NCBI RefSeq assembly: GCF_002165775.1
Contig: NZ_NDYP01000003.1
Location: forward strand, 124,001 to 188,000
Reading direction: 5' to 3'
Origin: Campylobacter concisus
Lineage (GTDB): Bacteria; Campylobacterota; Campylobacteria; Campylobacterales; Campylobacteraceae
Length of the DNA: 64,000 nt
Positions within the stretch are counted from its first letter, which is position 1, and the number at the start of each line of letters is the position of its first letter. A program made the position numbers and the translations under genes. Positions 35,668 through 44,086 of this stretch are shown in pieces. Under the pieces are notes generated by a model. The model was not told the DNA's origin and made no database searches. It saw only the letters and a list, made by a program, of their open reading frames with translations.

Positions 35668-36668
35668 AATATTATCTCTTCTTGCATGATTTCATTCATA
35701 ATATGGTTTGTATTCACTGGATACACCGAAGTCTCCACTAAAAGCTCAGATTGTAGATATTGCAAAAAGGTTGCACTTGTTTTTGTGTTTTCAAAAACAA
35801 TTATTTGTTCAATAAAATCGCCGCCGTAGAGAGGATTTTCGTAAAATTCTTTTACAGCCTTTACGATGTAATCAAACATCTTCATGTCATACCCAAAAAT
35901 AGCAACCGATTTTTCTACATTTGTAGAAGCTGGCATATTTAGTTCATAATTTAGGTCTTCAAATTCTTTTGGCTTATCATCACTTAAAAAATCATCTAAA
36001 CTTTTAAAATCATCAAGCGACGTTGCGTCATTTTCTTCTTTAATGATTAAGTTGTCAATATCTGTTATATCTTCTTCTTTTAGGCTTTCAGCTTCCTGGT
36101 TGGTTTCTTCAATACCAGACATATTTAAAAAAGTGGATAATTTCATTTGCTTATCTTTAAAGATCGCAAGTGTAAACGAATGTGCATGGATATAAAGATA
36201 AAGTGTAGTTTTTGGAGAAATTCCGCGTTTTAAAAGCTCGTGAAAGAGTAGGGCAATAGGTGAGTAGATGAGATCTACACTATCTTGTCCAAATAAATTT
36301 TTATATTTTTTTATAGCATTTAAATTTGCATAAATACTCCAGCTATCCTGCATGATAAGGCTTGTAAGATTTTTAGTATTTATATTAAATTTTTTGTATT
36401 CATCAAAGCTAACACTAGGAAGCGCGCCTTGCGAGTCGTCGTTAAAAAAAACTGAAACATATACACCAAAATATGCTTTTTCTTGCTCTTCTATGTATTT
36501 TATGATTTTTTCATCGATACTATCGATATTTATATCTGTAAATTTAGCGTTTATAGTTTTTAAAAGTTTGCCATTTCTAAAGACCTGACCGAAGAATATG
36601 CACTCATTGCCCTCCAACACGACGCTTAAAAAAAGGTTAGAAAAAAGCTTTTTAACGCTAAAAGACAT
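35664..36668 (-). CDS. PilM-like cytoplasmic protein (actin-fold, secretion platform)
   Basis: This 334-residue protein has no signal or membrane segment. The N-terminal half (VVLEGNECIFFGQVFRNGKL, SVDLIYSPIALLFHELLKRG, LYLYIHAHSFTLAIFKDKQM) is consistent with an actin-like ASKHA fold as in PilM/GspL. Residues about 180-245 are very acidic (EEDITDIDNLIIKEENDATS), an insertion not usual in PilM. It opens the PilM-PilN-PilO-like set. Sequence match is weak; the call rests mostly on order and layout. Confidence 0.5.
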   Translation of the reverse strand: MSFSVKKLFSNLFLSVVLEGNECIFFGQVFRNGKLLKTINAKFTDINIDSIDEKIIKYIEEQEKAYFGVYVSVFFNDDSQGALPSVSFDEYKKFNINTKNLTSLIMQDSWSIYANLNAIKKYKNLFGQDSVDLIYSPIALLFHELLKRGISPKTTLYLYIHAHSFTLAIFKDKQMKLSTFLNMSGIEETNQEAESLKEEDITDIDNLIIKEENDATSLDDFKSLDDFLSDDKPKEFEDLNYELNMPASTNVEKSVAIFGYDMKMFDYIVKAVKEFYENPLYGGDFIEQIIVFENTKTSATFLQYLQSELLVETSVYPVNTNHIMNEIMQEEIIL

Positions 36669-36728
36669 AAATCTCCTAAATTTAGTGCATAATTTTCGTT
36701 ATGGTAGCTAAAAAGGGATTAAATAAGT

Positions 36729-37175
36729 TTAAAACAGCTCGTTTTTAAGCTTAACGAAAATCTCTTTTGTATTTAAAGCTTCATTTTTTAGCTCATTATC
36801 AAGTAGGGCCGAGTTTTTAAGGTCGTCAAAATCCTCTATCATCACATCACACATCATCTTAATGCGCTCACTATCAGCCTTGCTGACGCCACTTTGGCTC
36901 ATTTTTTTGATGCGCTCTAAATACTCTTTGCCGCTTTTTATGTATGAGCTAAATTTTATCGCTGCCTTGCTTTGATTAAGCGTGGTGGCGGCCATTTTGT
37001 TGTAGATGTCTAGATCAATGGCTTTTTGGCTTAAATTTAGAGCCTTTTCATACTCTCTGCTCTCGTAGTAAAATTTCGCTTCAAGGGCGAGCTTATAGGA
37101 GTTGTCGCTGTAAAAAAATAGCCCAAAGAAAGCTATTATAAAAATGGCTATAAAGATAGAAATTTTATTTTTCAT
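36729..37175 (-). CDS. Hypothetical membrane-anchored TPR-like protein
   Basis: This 148-residue protein has one N-terminal membrane helix ([19 protein letters not shown]), then a TPR-like helix pair (EAKFYYESREYEKALNLSQK) and a helical, charged remainder. I do not recognise the family. It overlaps the DUF374 acyltransferase gene by 11 bases and is likely in the miaB-DUF374 transcript. It may be a small periplasm-facing scaffold. Confidence 0.7.
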   Translation of the reverse strand: MKNKISIFIAIFIIAFFGLFFYSDNSYKLALEAKFYYESREYEKALNLSQKAIDLDIYNKMAATTLNQSKAAIKFSSYIKSGKEYLERIKKMSQSGVSKADSERIKMMCDVMIEDFDDLKNSALLDNELKNEALNTKEIFVKLKNELF

Positions 37176-37944
37176 AAATTTCGTCCAAAATTTCTCTTAT
37201 CTCGTCATTTATTTGCGGATTTTTATGCGCATATTTTTTCCACCAAATTTTTAAATTTGACCTAAAGTCCTCTTTGTTTTGCAGAGCGCTCTTGCCGCCG
37301 TCATTTTGTGAGGCTTGCCAAAGCTCATTTTGTATCTTCTCTTTTGCCTCTTTTTGCTCTAAATTTGCCACGCTAAAAGGGGCTGAGAGGCTAAAATTTA
37401 TAGTTGAAAATGGCTTTGGAAGTATCATCTTATCCCAGCTTTTAAACTCCCAAAACGAGTTTGCTTCGAAATTTAGAGCATAAATTTCACAAGATGACTT
37501 TTGCGCGATCACTGCAGCTCCGTCTGCTACGCTGTGTCTTGGTCCGCGTGGGCCATCTGGTGTGATGATGACGTCGTGGCCTTGCTTGATCTCTCTTAGA
37601 GCTTCTATGAGTGCCCTTGCACCGCCTTTTGAGCTGCTGCCTCTAATGGTGCCGATGCCAAAAAATTTGATTATTCTGGTGATTAGCTCGCCATCTTTGT
37701 GGTCGCTTATTATCACCTTGCCTTGTTTTCTGTTTTGGCTGCTCCACCAGCGTCTGTAAGCAAAGCTCATAAAGCTAAGTCTGCCGTGCCAAAAGACGAC
37801 GACGCAGCCATTTTGTGGTAAGAGATTTGGAGTGTAGCTCTTTTTGCAGGTTAGAAAAATGAGCCACATCAAAATATAGATGAAAAAGACGCCAACATTT
37901 AGGGCGACCTTTTCAAGGGTGTTTTTAAATTTGCAGCTCGCCAT
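37165..37944 (-). CDS. DUF374 lysophospholipid acyltransferase-like protein
   Basis: This 259-residue protein has an N-terminal membrane helix ([19 protein letters not shown]). The acyltransferase-like motifs are [36 protein letters not shown] and [19 protein letters not shown], the DUF374 signature related to lipid A acyltransferases. It probably transfers an acyl chain at the inner membrane, substrate unknown. It overlaps miaB by 20 bases. The order HP0268-family, miaB, DUF374 resembles H. pylori HP0268-HP0270, from memory. Confidence 0.88.
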   Translation of the reverse strand: MASCKFKNTLEKVALNVGVFFIYILMWLIFLTCKKSYTPNLLPQNGCVVVFWHGRLSFMSFAYRRWWSSQNRKQGKVIISDHKDGELITRIIKFFGIGTIRGSSSKGGARALIEALREIKQGHDVIITPDGPRGPRHSVADGAAVIAQKSSCEIYALNFEANSFWEFKSWDKMILPKPFSTINFSLSAPFSVANLEQKEAKEKIQNELWQASQNDGGKSALQNKEDFRSNLKIWWKKYAHKNPQINDEIREILDEIYEK

Positions 37945-39226
37945 ACAAAACCATTCGTTTTGGATTTGTGATCTTTACCTTTTGCGTAGTGCCAAGAAGT
38001 TCTTCGCTGCCATCAACTTGAACTAAAAAGTTGTTAAAACTTCGCCCAGCAACGCCGCCATTTGCCCTTAGCTCTTCAAAATATACATCAAAAATTTTAT
38101 CTTTTTGCGCTGCCACGATCTCGTCTAAAATTTCGCTGTGGCGATTTTGCAGGCGCGTTAGCCTTTCTGAAGCGGTCTTGTCATCTATTTGATTTGTAAA
38201 AGTAGCTGCCTTTGTGAGCGGACGAGGCGAATACTTAAAGCTAAAAATTTGCTCAAATCTAACTTGCTCAAGCACGTCCATCGTATCTTCAAATTCATTG
38301 TCGCTCTCGCCTGGAAATGCGACGATGATATCAGTTGAGATGCTAACATCTGGGCACATTTTTCTAAGTCTTAGCGCGCGGTCTAAAAACCACTCTTTTG
38401 TGTATCCGCGCTTCATCTCGCGCAAAACTTTGGTGTTTCCGCTTTGAAGTGGCATGTGCATAGACTTGCAAATTTTTGGGTTATTTGTAAAAATTTCAAG
38501 AAATTTATCATCCATGTGAAGTGGATGAGGGCTTGTAAATCTTATTCTCTCAACGCCATCTATCTCACTTATCTTTACTAAAAGGTCGCTAAAATCGATA
38601 TTTTCTTGCATGCCTGAAAATCTTTTGCCATAGTTATTGACATTTTGCCCTAGTAAAAATATCTCTTTTGCACCGCTTTTTGCGGCCTTTTCTACCTCTT
38701 TTAAGATGAGACTTGAAGGGATAGAAATTTCATCGCCTCTAGTGTGCGGGACGATACAGTAGGTGCATTTTTTATCGCAGCCTATCGAGATGTTGATGTG
38801 GCTTTTGTATGGCGAGCCTCTAAATTCGCCAAATGCATATTCGCTCTCGTCGTGGTTGATGTCGGTTGAGATAAATTTAGGCGTATTTACAGCTTTTGTG
38901 ATCTTGCTGACGTTTCTTGCACCAAGGACAAAATCAACATAAGGTGCGCGCTTGAAAATTTCACTACCCAAATGGCTTGCAGTGCAGCCGCAAACGCCTA
39001 TCTTTGCCCCTCTTTTTTTGGCTTTTTCAAAGGCTCCGACCTCACTAAAGAGCTTATGGACTGGCTTTTCACGAACCGAGCAAGTATTTATAAGGATTAA
39101 ATCAGCTTCTTCGATGTTTTGTGTTAAGGAGTAGTCTTCTTTTTGTGAGAGCTCGGCTATGATATGCTCGCTGTCACGAACATTCATAGCACAACCTAGA
39201 GTTTGGATAAAGAGTTTTTTACTCAT
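37925..39226 (-). CDS. miaB: tRNA-2-methylthio-N6-dimethylallyladenosine synthase
   Basis: MiaB methylthiolates i6A37 of tRNAs that read UNN codons. The 433-residue protein starts [19 protein letters not shown] (MiaB-type CxMN). It has further cluster Cys in [12 protein letters not shown] and VCGCTASH, and the radical SAM motif CDKKCTYC in [24 protein letters not shown] domain ends the protein. It shares one base with the HP0268-family gene. Confidence 0.96.
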   Translation of the reverse strand: MSKKLFIQTLGCAMNVRDSEHIIAELSQKEDYSLTQNIEEADLILINTCSVREKPVHKLFSEVGAFEKAKKRGAKIGVCGCTASHLGSEIFKRAPYVDFVLGARNVSKITKAVNTPKFISTDINHDESEYAFGEFRGSPYKSHINISIGCDKKCTYCIVPHTRGDEISIPSSLILKEVEKAAKSGAKEIFLLGQNVNNYGKRFSGMQENIDFSDLLVKISEIDGVERIRFTSPHPLHMDDKFLEIFTNNPKICKSMHMPLQSGNTKVLREMKRGYTKEWFLDRALRLRKMCPDVSISTDIIVAFPGESDNEFEDTMDVLEQVRFEQIFSFKYSPRPLTKAATFTNQIDDKTASERLTRLQNRHSEILDEIVAAQKDKIFDVYFEELRANGGVAGRSFNNFLVQVDGSEELLGTTQKVKITNPKRMVLYGELQI

Positions 39227-39468
39227 TAAAGTATATGCACTTCATACATATAATCGCTATCATCAAGGCCGTATTTCACGGTTCTGTGATAAACGCTTAG
39301 CCCTTTTTCTTCAAAGTGCTCGACTAAGGCGATTAGTTGTTTGTGTGTGTTTTCTTTATCAAAATAGAAAATTTTCTGACCCTCTTTTTCGACAGCTGCC
39401 TCTATCTTTTCTAGTGAAATCGTTTTTGGTTTTGCGTCTAATTCGGCTCTTGCAAGTTTTAGCTCCAT
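39226..39468 (-). CDS. HP0268-family protein
   Basis: The ATG at 39468 ([16 protein letters not shown]) follows AAAGGATTAAAA, giving 80 residues; an in-frame start at 39483 lies before that site. The sequence [20 protein letters not shown] and the [18 protein letters not shown] ending match the HP0268 family, restricted to epsilonproteobacteria. H. pylori HP0268 has been reported as a nicking nuclease and RNase; that activity is not shown by this sequence. It is translationally coupled to miaB. Confidence 0.82.
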   Translation of the reverse strand: MELKLARAELDAKPKTISLEKIEAAVEKEGQKIFYFDKENTHKQLIALVEHFEEKGLSVYHRTVKYGLDDSDYMYEVHIL

Positions 39469-39640
39469 TTTTAATCCTTTCAAAAACTTAAATTTTAATC
39501 GGTCAATATACCCAAATCATCATAAAAAAAGGATTAAATAAAAGTTAATAACAAGCTTAAAGTTATTAAAAGTATGGCTTATGTATAATTTCAAAACTTC
39601 ACGAAAAATCCCCGAAATTTATCGTCACAATGGAGAAAAA

Positions 39641-40744
39641 ATGGAAAGAATATCAGACATTATAGAGTCAATTGCAAATGAGAAAAATTTAGAGATAGAA
39701 GATGTAAAAGAGCGCGTCATAAGAGCCTTGATAAACACTGCAAAAAGGGTTTATGGCGAAAATTATGAATATGATGTAAGCATCGATGCAAATAAAAATT
39801 TAAAGCTTTATCAAAAAATTTCAATCGTAGCAAACAACGATGAGAGGCTTGCTGAAGACAATGAGCACTTTTTAAGCTTAAAAGAGGCTAAAAAGATAGA
39901 TAGTGGCGTAGAGATCGGAGATGAGCTCACTTACGAGCTAAGCCTTGATAACCTTGGCAGAACAGCCGCCCAAACACTTCACAAAGAGCTTGAGTATCAC
40001 ATCCAGCGCCTAGTCGAAGAGAAAATTTTACAAAAATATAATGAGATGAGCGGCCACATGGTATTTGGTCCTGTTGTTAGGGTTGATAACGACGAAAACA
40101 CCTTTATCGAGATAGACGAGCTTCGTGCCATCTTGCCACGCAAAAACCGCATAAAAGGCGAGAAATTTAAAGTAGGCGATGTGGTAAAAGCGGTCATTAG
40201 AAAAGTTTTTACAGATAAAAATTTAGGCATAAAGGTCGAGCTTTCAAGGACTTCGCCAAAATTTCTTGAAGCTCTACTAACTTCAGAGGTGCCTGAGATA
40301 AAAGATGGCGGCATTATCATTCAAGGAAGTGCAAGGATCCCTGGTGAAAGGGCTAAAGTAGCGCTCATCTCAACTACTCCAAACATCGATCCAGTCGGTG
40401 CAACGGTCGGCACAAAGGGCGTTAGGATAAATGCCGTAAGCAAAGAGCTTCATGGTGAGAGCATCGACGCGATCGAATACACCACTGAGCCAGCGATCTT
40501 GGTGGCTCGCGCTATGGCACCTGCGATCATCACATCTGTAAAGATCGAAGAAAATAAGGCAATTGTAACGCTTGCAAGCGAACAAAAGAGCAAGGCGATC
40601 GGCAAAAACGGCATAAATATCCGCCTAGCAAGCATGCTAACTGGCTATGAGATCGAGCTAAACGAGCTTGGTTCGAAAACTAGTAGTGGCGATAGTGACG
40701 GCGGAATGGTCAAGGATCTAAAAGCACTCTTTGGTGACAACTAA
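39641..40744 (+). CDS. nusA: Transcription termination/antitermination factor NusA
   Basis: I take the ATG at 39641 (MERISDIIESIANEKNLEIE), preceded by GGAG; an in-frame ATG at 39581 has no site. The 367-residue protein has the NusA N-terminal RNA-polymerase-binding domain, an S1 domain (GHMVFGPVVRVDNDENTFIE) and KH domains (ISTTPNIDPVGATVGTKGVR and AIGKNGINIRLASML). It lacks the C-terminal acidic repeats of E. coli NusA. It abuts the GNAT gene (stop and start overlap by one base). Confidence 0.95.
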   Translation: MERISDIIESIANEKNLEIEDVKERVIRALINTAKRVYGENYEYDVSIDANKNLKLYQKISIVANNDERLAEDNEHFLSLKEAKKIDSGVEIGDELTYELSLDNLGRTAAQTLHKELEYHIQRLVEEKILQKYNEMSGHMVFGPVVRVDNDENTFIEIDELRAILPRKNRIKGEKFKVGDVVKAVIRKVFTDKNLGIKVELSRTSPKFLEALLTSEVPEIKDGGIIIQGSARIPGERAKVALISTTPNIDPVGATVGTKGVRINAVSKELHGESIDAIEYTTEPAILVARAMAPAIITSVKIEENKAIVTLASEQKSKAIGKNGINIRLASMLTGYEIELNELGSKTSSGDSDGGMVKDLKALFGDN

Positions 40745-41223
40745 TGAAATTTCAAATAAGAAAAGCGAGTGAGGGCGATATAGACGTGATCTGTGAGCTT
40801 GTAAGAGAGCTTGCGGCTTACGAAAAAATGAGTGATCAAGTCACTTTTACAAATGAAATTTTTGCAGACTCTATCTTTAACAAAAACCATGCAAAAGCCC
40901 TTATCTGCGAGAGTGAGGGCAGGGTGATAGGATATGCTATCTATTTTTACACATTTTCTACATTTTTAGGGCTTGGTGGGATCTATCTTGAGGACATTTA
41001 CGTCAAAAAAGAATTTAGAAATCAAGGTATCGGCAAGGCATTTTTTAAATTTTTAGCTCAAATTTGCAAGGATGAAAATTTAAAAAGGCTTGAATGGTGC
41101 TGCCTAAACGGGAATGAGCCAAGCATCAAATTTTATGAAAGCATGGGTGCTAAAAATCAATCTCTTGAGTGGAGAACCTACCGCTTAGACGGCGAAAATT
41201 TAGAAAAACTTTTAAATTTATAG
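40744..41223 (+). CDS. GNAT family N-acetyltransferase
   Basis: This 159-residue protein has the GNAT core: GRVIGYAIYFYTFSTF, then LEDIYVKKEFRNQGIGKAFF with the acetyl-CoA loop R-N-Q-G-I-G-K. It ends WCCLNGNEPSIKFYESMGAK, which places it near the spermidine/diamine acetyltransferase-like group. The acceptor is unknown. It is translationally coupled to nusA, although the link is probably only positional. Confidence 0.88.
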   Translation: MKFQIRKASEGDIDVICELVRELAAYEKMSDQVTFTNEIFADSIFNKNHAKALICESEGRVIGYAIYFYTFSTFLGLGGIYLEDIYVKKEFRNQGIGKAFFKFLAQICKDENLKRLEWCCLNGNEPSIKFYESMGAKNQSLEWRTYRLDGENLEKLLNL

Positions 41224-41231
41224 TTCGTTTT

Positions 41232-41269
41232 TAAATAAAAAGCTCAAATTTACTCTTAAATTTGAGCTT
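41232..41269 (-). terminator. Rho-independent terminator (minus-strand reading)
   Basis: AAGCTCAAATTTA (41240-41252) pairs with TAAATTTGAGCTT (41257-41269) around loop CTCT. On the minus strand TTTTTATTT follows, so it ends the outer-membrane protein remnant. It may also stop the GNAT transcript. Confidence 0.7.
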
Positions 41270-41277
41270 GTGAGCGA

Positions 41278-41732
41278 TTAAAATTTATATGTATATCCCA
41301 TGTAAATACCAACGTTTGTCTCTTTTATTTTTGCATTATCATATTTTGCTATAGAGCAACATTTTGTTCTATCGGCTTTTAAACCAAATTCAACTGCATT
41401 GTTTTCGTTGATAGAGTATTCAGCACCAATTCTTGCACCTAGCATCCAGAGCCATTTGTATTAGCTTTTTCCGAGCCATCATGAGTGTCAAATACATCCA
41501 TTTTAAGCTTTGAGTAGCCAGTGTAGCCACCAAGAATTAATTTAAGATCTTTTGCTACGCTTGGAGTGTAGTCTGCTCCAACTATAAATTTGTGTGTTTT
41601 CCATTTTACTACTGTGCCGCCTTCATCGCCAAGTGACTTTTTGGCTTGAAAGTCGTAAATGTAAGCTCCATAAACTCTAAAACTATCAAAATCATAGCCA
41701 GCTTTTAGTCCAAAATTTGATGAGCTTATCAA
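41278..41732 (-). pseudogene. Outer-membrane beta-barrel protein, truncated and frameshifted
   Basis: The longer open piece (TTG 41732 to a stop near 41439) has alternating strands such as NFGLKAGYDFDSFRVYGAYI and HKFIVGADYTPSVAKDL. It ends at NGSGC then TAG. In the next frame the protein resumes with WMLGARIGAEYSINENNAVE and closes with MGYTYKF then TAA at 41278, a standard porin-like C-terminus with terminal Phe. The N-terminus and signal peptide are missing. One frameshift plus the truncation make it inactive. Confidence 0.75.
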
Positions 41733-41798
41733 ACAGAGTGAGATGCTTGTAGGCGGGATATGTTATATAAAATTTAAAGCGAGATGATATAAGTTTTT

Positions 41799-41820
41799 AA
41801 AAGGTGGTTAGCCACCTTTT
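41799..41820 (-). terminator. Hairpin after the broken lipoprotein gene
   Basis: AAAAGGTGG and CCACCTTTT form a nine-base-pair stem with loop TTAG, a few bases after the stop of the lipoprotein remnant. Confidence 0.6.
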
Positions 41821-41821
41821 G

Positions 41822-42294
41822 TTATTTTATTGCAATTATTTTTGTATCTTTTTGTTTAAGTTCTAGACTACCATCTACATTACATCTTGGATTTAAAGTT
41901 TCTAGAGTTGCCAAAACTTCTGTTTTATTACCTTCGCTTATGTCATCATATTTTTTTAAGATATACATATGTGGTATATTTTTAGGTATGCTACCTTTTG
42001 GCATACTAAAAGCCACGGCTTTTACGTTAAATTTTTCTAGATCGACCTTCGTATCTTTATCGACTATCAGATAACCTTTAATACCATCTTCTTTTAATTC
42101 ATTTTTCTTAGTCTCTATATTATATTCCTAGTCAAAATTTACCCTTTTATAAAACCTTACTTCGCCTTTAAAATGTTTGATACTACCCATATCAGCTTTA
42201 CAAATTTTAGCCAAAGTAGTTGGCTCACCACATCCAGTTAGAGCAAAAGTAAGTGTTGCTGTAATGACTGAAAAAAACGACTTTTGTTTTCATA
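41822..42294 (-). pseudogene. Lipoprotein gene broken by a T7 frameshift and an internal TAG
   Basis: The ATG at 42294, after AGGAAAAAT, begins MKTKVV. A T7 run (minus strand; A7 at 42272-42278) throws the frame off; with T6 the protein reads VVFSVITATLTFALTGCGEP, a clear lipoprotein signal. In that frame it continues to an in-frame TAG (42128-42130) after RFYKRVNFD, then goes on as EYNIETKKNELKEDGIKGYL to the TAA at 41822. The last 64 residues are open from a GTG at 42016. I do not recognise the family. Two lesions make a functional product unlikely. Confidence 0.75.
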
Positions 42295-42410
42295 TTTTTC
42301 CTTTTTGTAAAAGTTAGAAATTCGGATTTTACAAAAAAATAAAACTGAAAAAATTAAACTAATAAATTTATGAAATATTTTTTGATAAATTTGGTGTAAA
42401 AAAGAAATTT

Positions 42411-42436
42411 GAGCTCAAGGCAAGTGCTTCAAGCTC
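42411..42436 (-). terminator. Terminator of rho (imperfect stem)
   Basis: On the minus strand GAGCTTGAAGC...GCCTTGAGCTC forms an interrupted stem, followed by CAAATTTCTTTTTT. It lies directly after the rho stop. Confidence 0.55.
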
Positions 42437-42444
42437 ATTTAAAT

Positions 42445-43785
42445 TTACTCGTTTAGGATAGAGAGAAGCTCTTTGTTGTCTTTTGTTTTTAGCATTTTTG
42501 CGTATAAAAATTTAAGCGCTTCGACATCATCCATTGTGGCGATCGCAGAGCGGATAGCCCAAATTTTTTGAAGCTCATCAGGTTTTTGAAGTAGTTCTTC
42601 TTTTCTTGTGCCTGATTTTAGTACGTTGATAGCTGGGTAAATTCTGCGGTCTGAGATATTGCGGTCAAGCACGATCTCGCTGTTTCCAGTACCTTTAAAC
42701 TCTTCAAATATCACTTCATCCATGCGTGAGCCAGTGTCGATAAGTGCGGTTGCGATGATGGTTAGCGAGCCACCATGCTCGATGTTTCTAGCTGCTCCAA
42801 AGAAGCGTTTTGGCTTGTGAAGAGCGTTTGCGTCCACGCCGCCTGTTAGCACCTTGCCACTTGGCGGGGTCACTGTGTTGTAGGCGCGTGCTAGACGGGT
42901 TATGCTATCAAGCAGGATAATGACGTCTTTGCCCATTTCAACTAGACGTTTTGCCTTTTCGATGACTAGCTCTGCTACGCGGACATGGTTAAGCGCTGGC
43001 AGGTCAAATGTCGAGCTAAATACCTCGCCTTTTACGCAGCGCTGCATATCGGTAACTTCTTCTGGTCTTTCATCTACTAGAAGTACCATTAGCTGGGCTT
43101 CTGGGTGATTTTTGGCAATGCCGTGAGCTAACTCTTTCATAAGCTCAGTTTTACCGCTTCTTGGAGGTGCGACGATTAGACCACGCTGACCTTTACCGAT
43201 AGGCGTGAAAAGATCAAGCACACGGCCCGTTAGCTTCATCGGATCATACTCTAAATTTAGCTTTTCAGTTGGAAATAATGGGGTTAGGTTGTCAAAGAGT
43301 GGCCTCTCTTTTGCGTCTGCTAGAGGCATGTAATTTACCGCTTCTATCTTTAAAAGAGCGTAGTATTTTTCCTGATCTTTTGGCTCTCTTACTTGGCCAG
43401 TGATGATGTCGCCCACACGAAGTGCAAATTTACGGATCTGCGAGTTTGAAACGTAAGCGTCATTTGAGCTGTCACTTAAATTTGCATCAACAGCTCTTAA
43501 AAAGCCATAACCTTCATTTGTGATCTCCAAAATTCCAGTAAATAGTATAAAGCCGCCTTGTTTTGTCTGGGTTTTTAGTATCTCAAATATCAAATCCTGC
43601 CTACGAAATTCTCGTGGATTTTCAACACCAACGCTATTTGCGATCTGCACTAGCTCATCTAAACTAAGCGTTCTTAGCTCTTCGATCTTGTGTCCATCTA
43701 CTGGTATGTGTGTTCTTGATGCTTGATGTTTTTTTGTAGTTTTTGTGTTTTGAGCAGCACTTTGCTCGGTTTGGTTATTTTCCAT
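42445..43785 (-). CDS. rho: Transcription termination factor Rho
   Basis: This 446-residue hexameric RNA helicase has an N-terminal Rho domain ([20 protein letters not shown]) and a cold-shock-like RNA-binding domain ([20 protein letters not shown]). The ATPase core has Walker [16 protein letters not shown], Walker [18 protein letters not shown] and the Q/R loops ([20 protein letters not shown]). A short Gln/Thr-rich N-terminus precedes the Rho domain. It stands alone behind a consensus promoter. Confidence 0.97.
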   Translation of the reverse strand: MENNQTEQSAAQNTKTTKKHQASRTHIPVDGHKIEELRTLSLDELVQIANSVGVENPREFRRQDLIFEILKTQTKQGGFILFTGILEITNEGYGFLRAVDANLSDSSNDAYVSNSQIRKFALRVGDIITGQVREPKDQEKYYALLKIEAVNYMPLADAKERPLFDNLTPLFPTEKLNLEYDPMKLTGRVLDLFTPIGKGQRGLIVAPPRSGKTELMKELAHGIAKNHPEAQLMVLLVDERPEEVTDMQRCVKGEVFSSTFDLPALNHVRVAELVIEKAKRLVEMGKDVIILLDSITRLARAYNTVTPPSGKVLTGGVDANALHKPKRFFGAARNIEHGGSLTIIATALIDTGSRMDEVIFEEFKGTGNSEIVLDRNISDRRIYPAINVLKSGTRKEELLQKPDELQKIWAIRSAIATMDDVEALKFLYAKMLKTKDNKELLSILNE

Positions 43786-43858
43786 ATTTCCTCTTTAAAT
43801 GTGGGGATAATTTTGCAGAATTTCTAGGTTTCAAAAAGAAGTTTTTGAAAGTTTTGGC

Positions 43859-43887
43859 ATTTTATAAAAATAAAACTTTGTTGTCAA
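43859..43887 (-). promoter_or_regulatory. Consensus sigma-70 promoter of rho
   Basis: On the minus strand a perfect TTGACA (43882-43887) is followed after 17 bases by TAAAAT (43859-43864). The leader to the rho ATG is about 65 bases, long enough for autoregulation, but no specific structure was recognised. Confidence 0.75.
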
Positions 43888-44026
43888 GAAATGGCATAAA
43901 ATAAAATTTTTGCTCAAAAATGGTTGATTTGCTATAATCTCGCCATTTTATAACGATAACAAAAGAAGAAATTTGTGCCTATTTTTGTAGTTTGTCTGCC
44001 ATAAAATTTATGTATTTAAATTATGG

Positions 44027-44034
44027 TGTATAAT
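44027..44034 (+). promoter_or_regulatory. Extended -10 promoter before ccoI
   Basis: TGTATAAT contains a perfect TATAAT at 44029-44034, about 50 bases before the ccoI start codon. No clear -35 element. Confidence 0.45.
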
Positions 44035-44086
44035 AGGCATGTGATGCAATAATATTGGTAAAAATTTTAGATAAAAGAAAGTAAAA

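Larger units (their letters stand above)
43786..44086. other. Divergent intergenic region between rho and ccoI
   Basis: This 301-base gap has no convincing coding frame. It holds the minus-strand rho promoter and leader and, near its right end, a plus-strand TATAAT before ccoI. I see no tRNA, riboswitch or strong hairpin. Confidence 0.6.
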
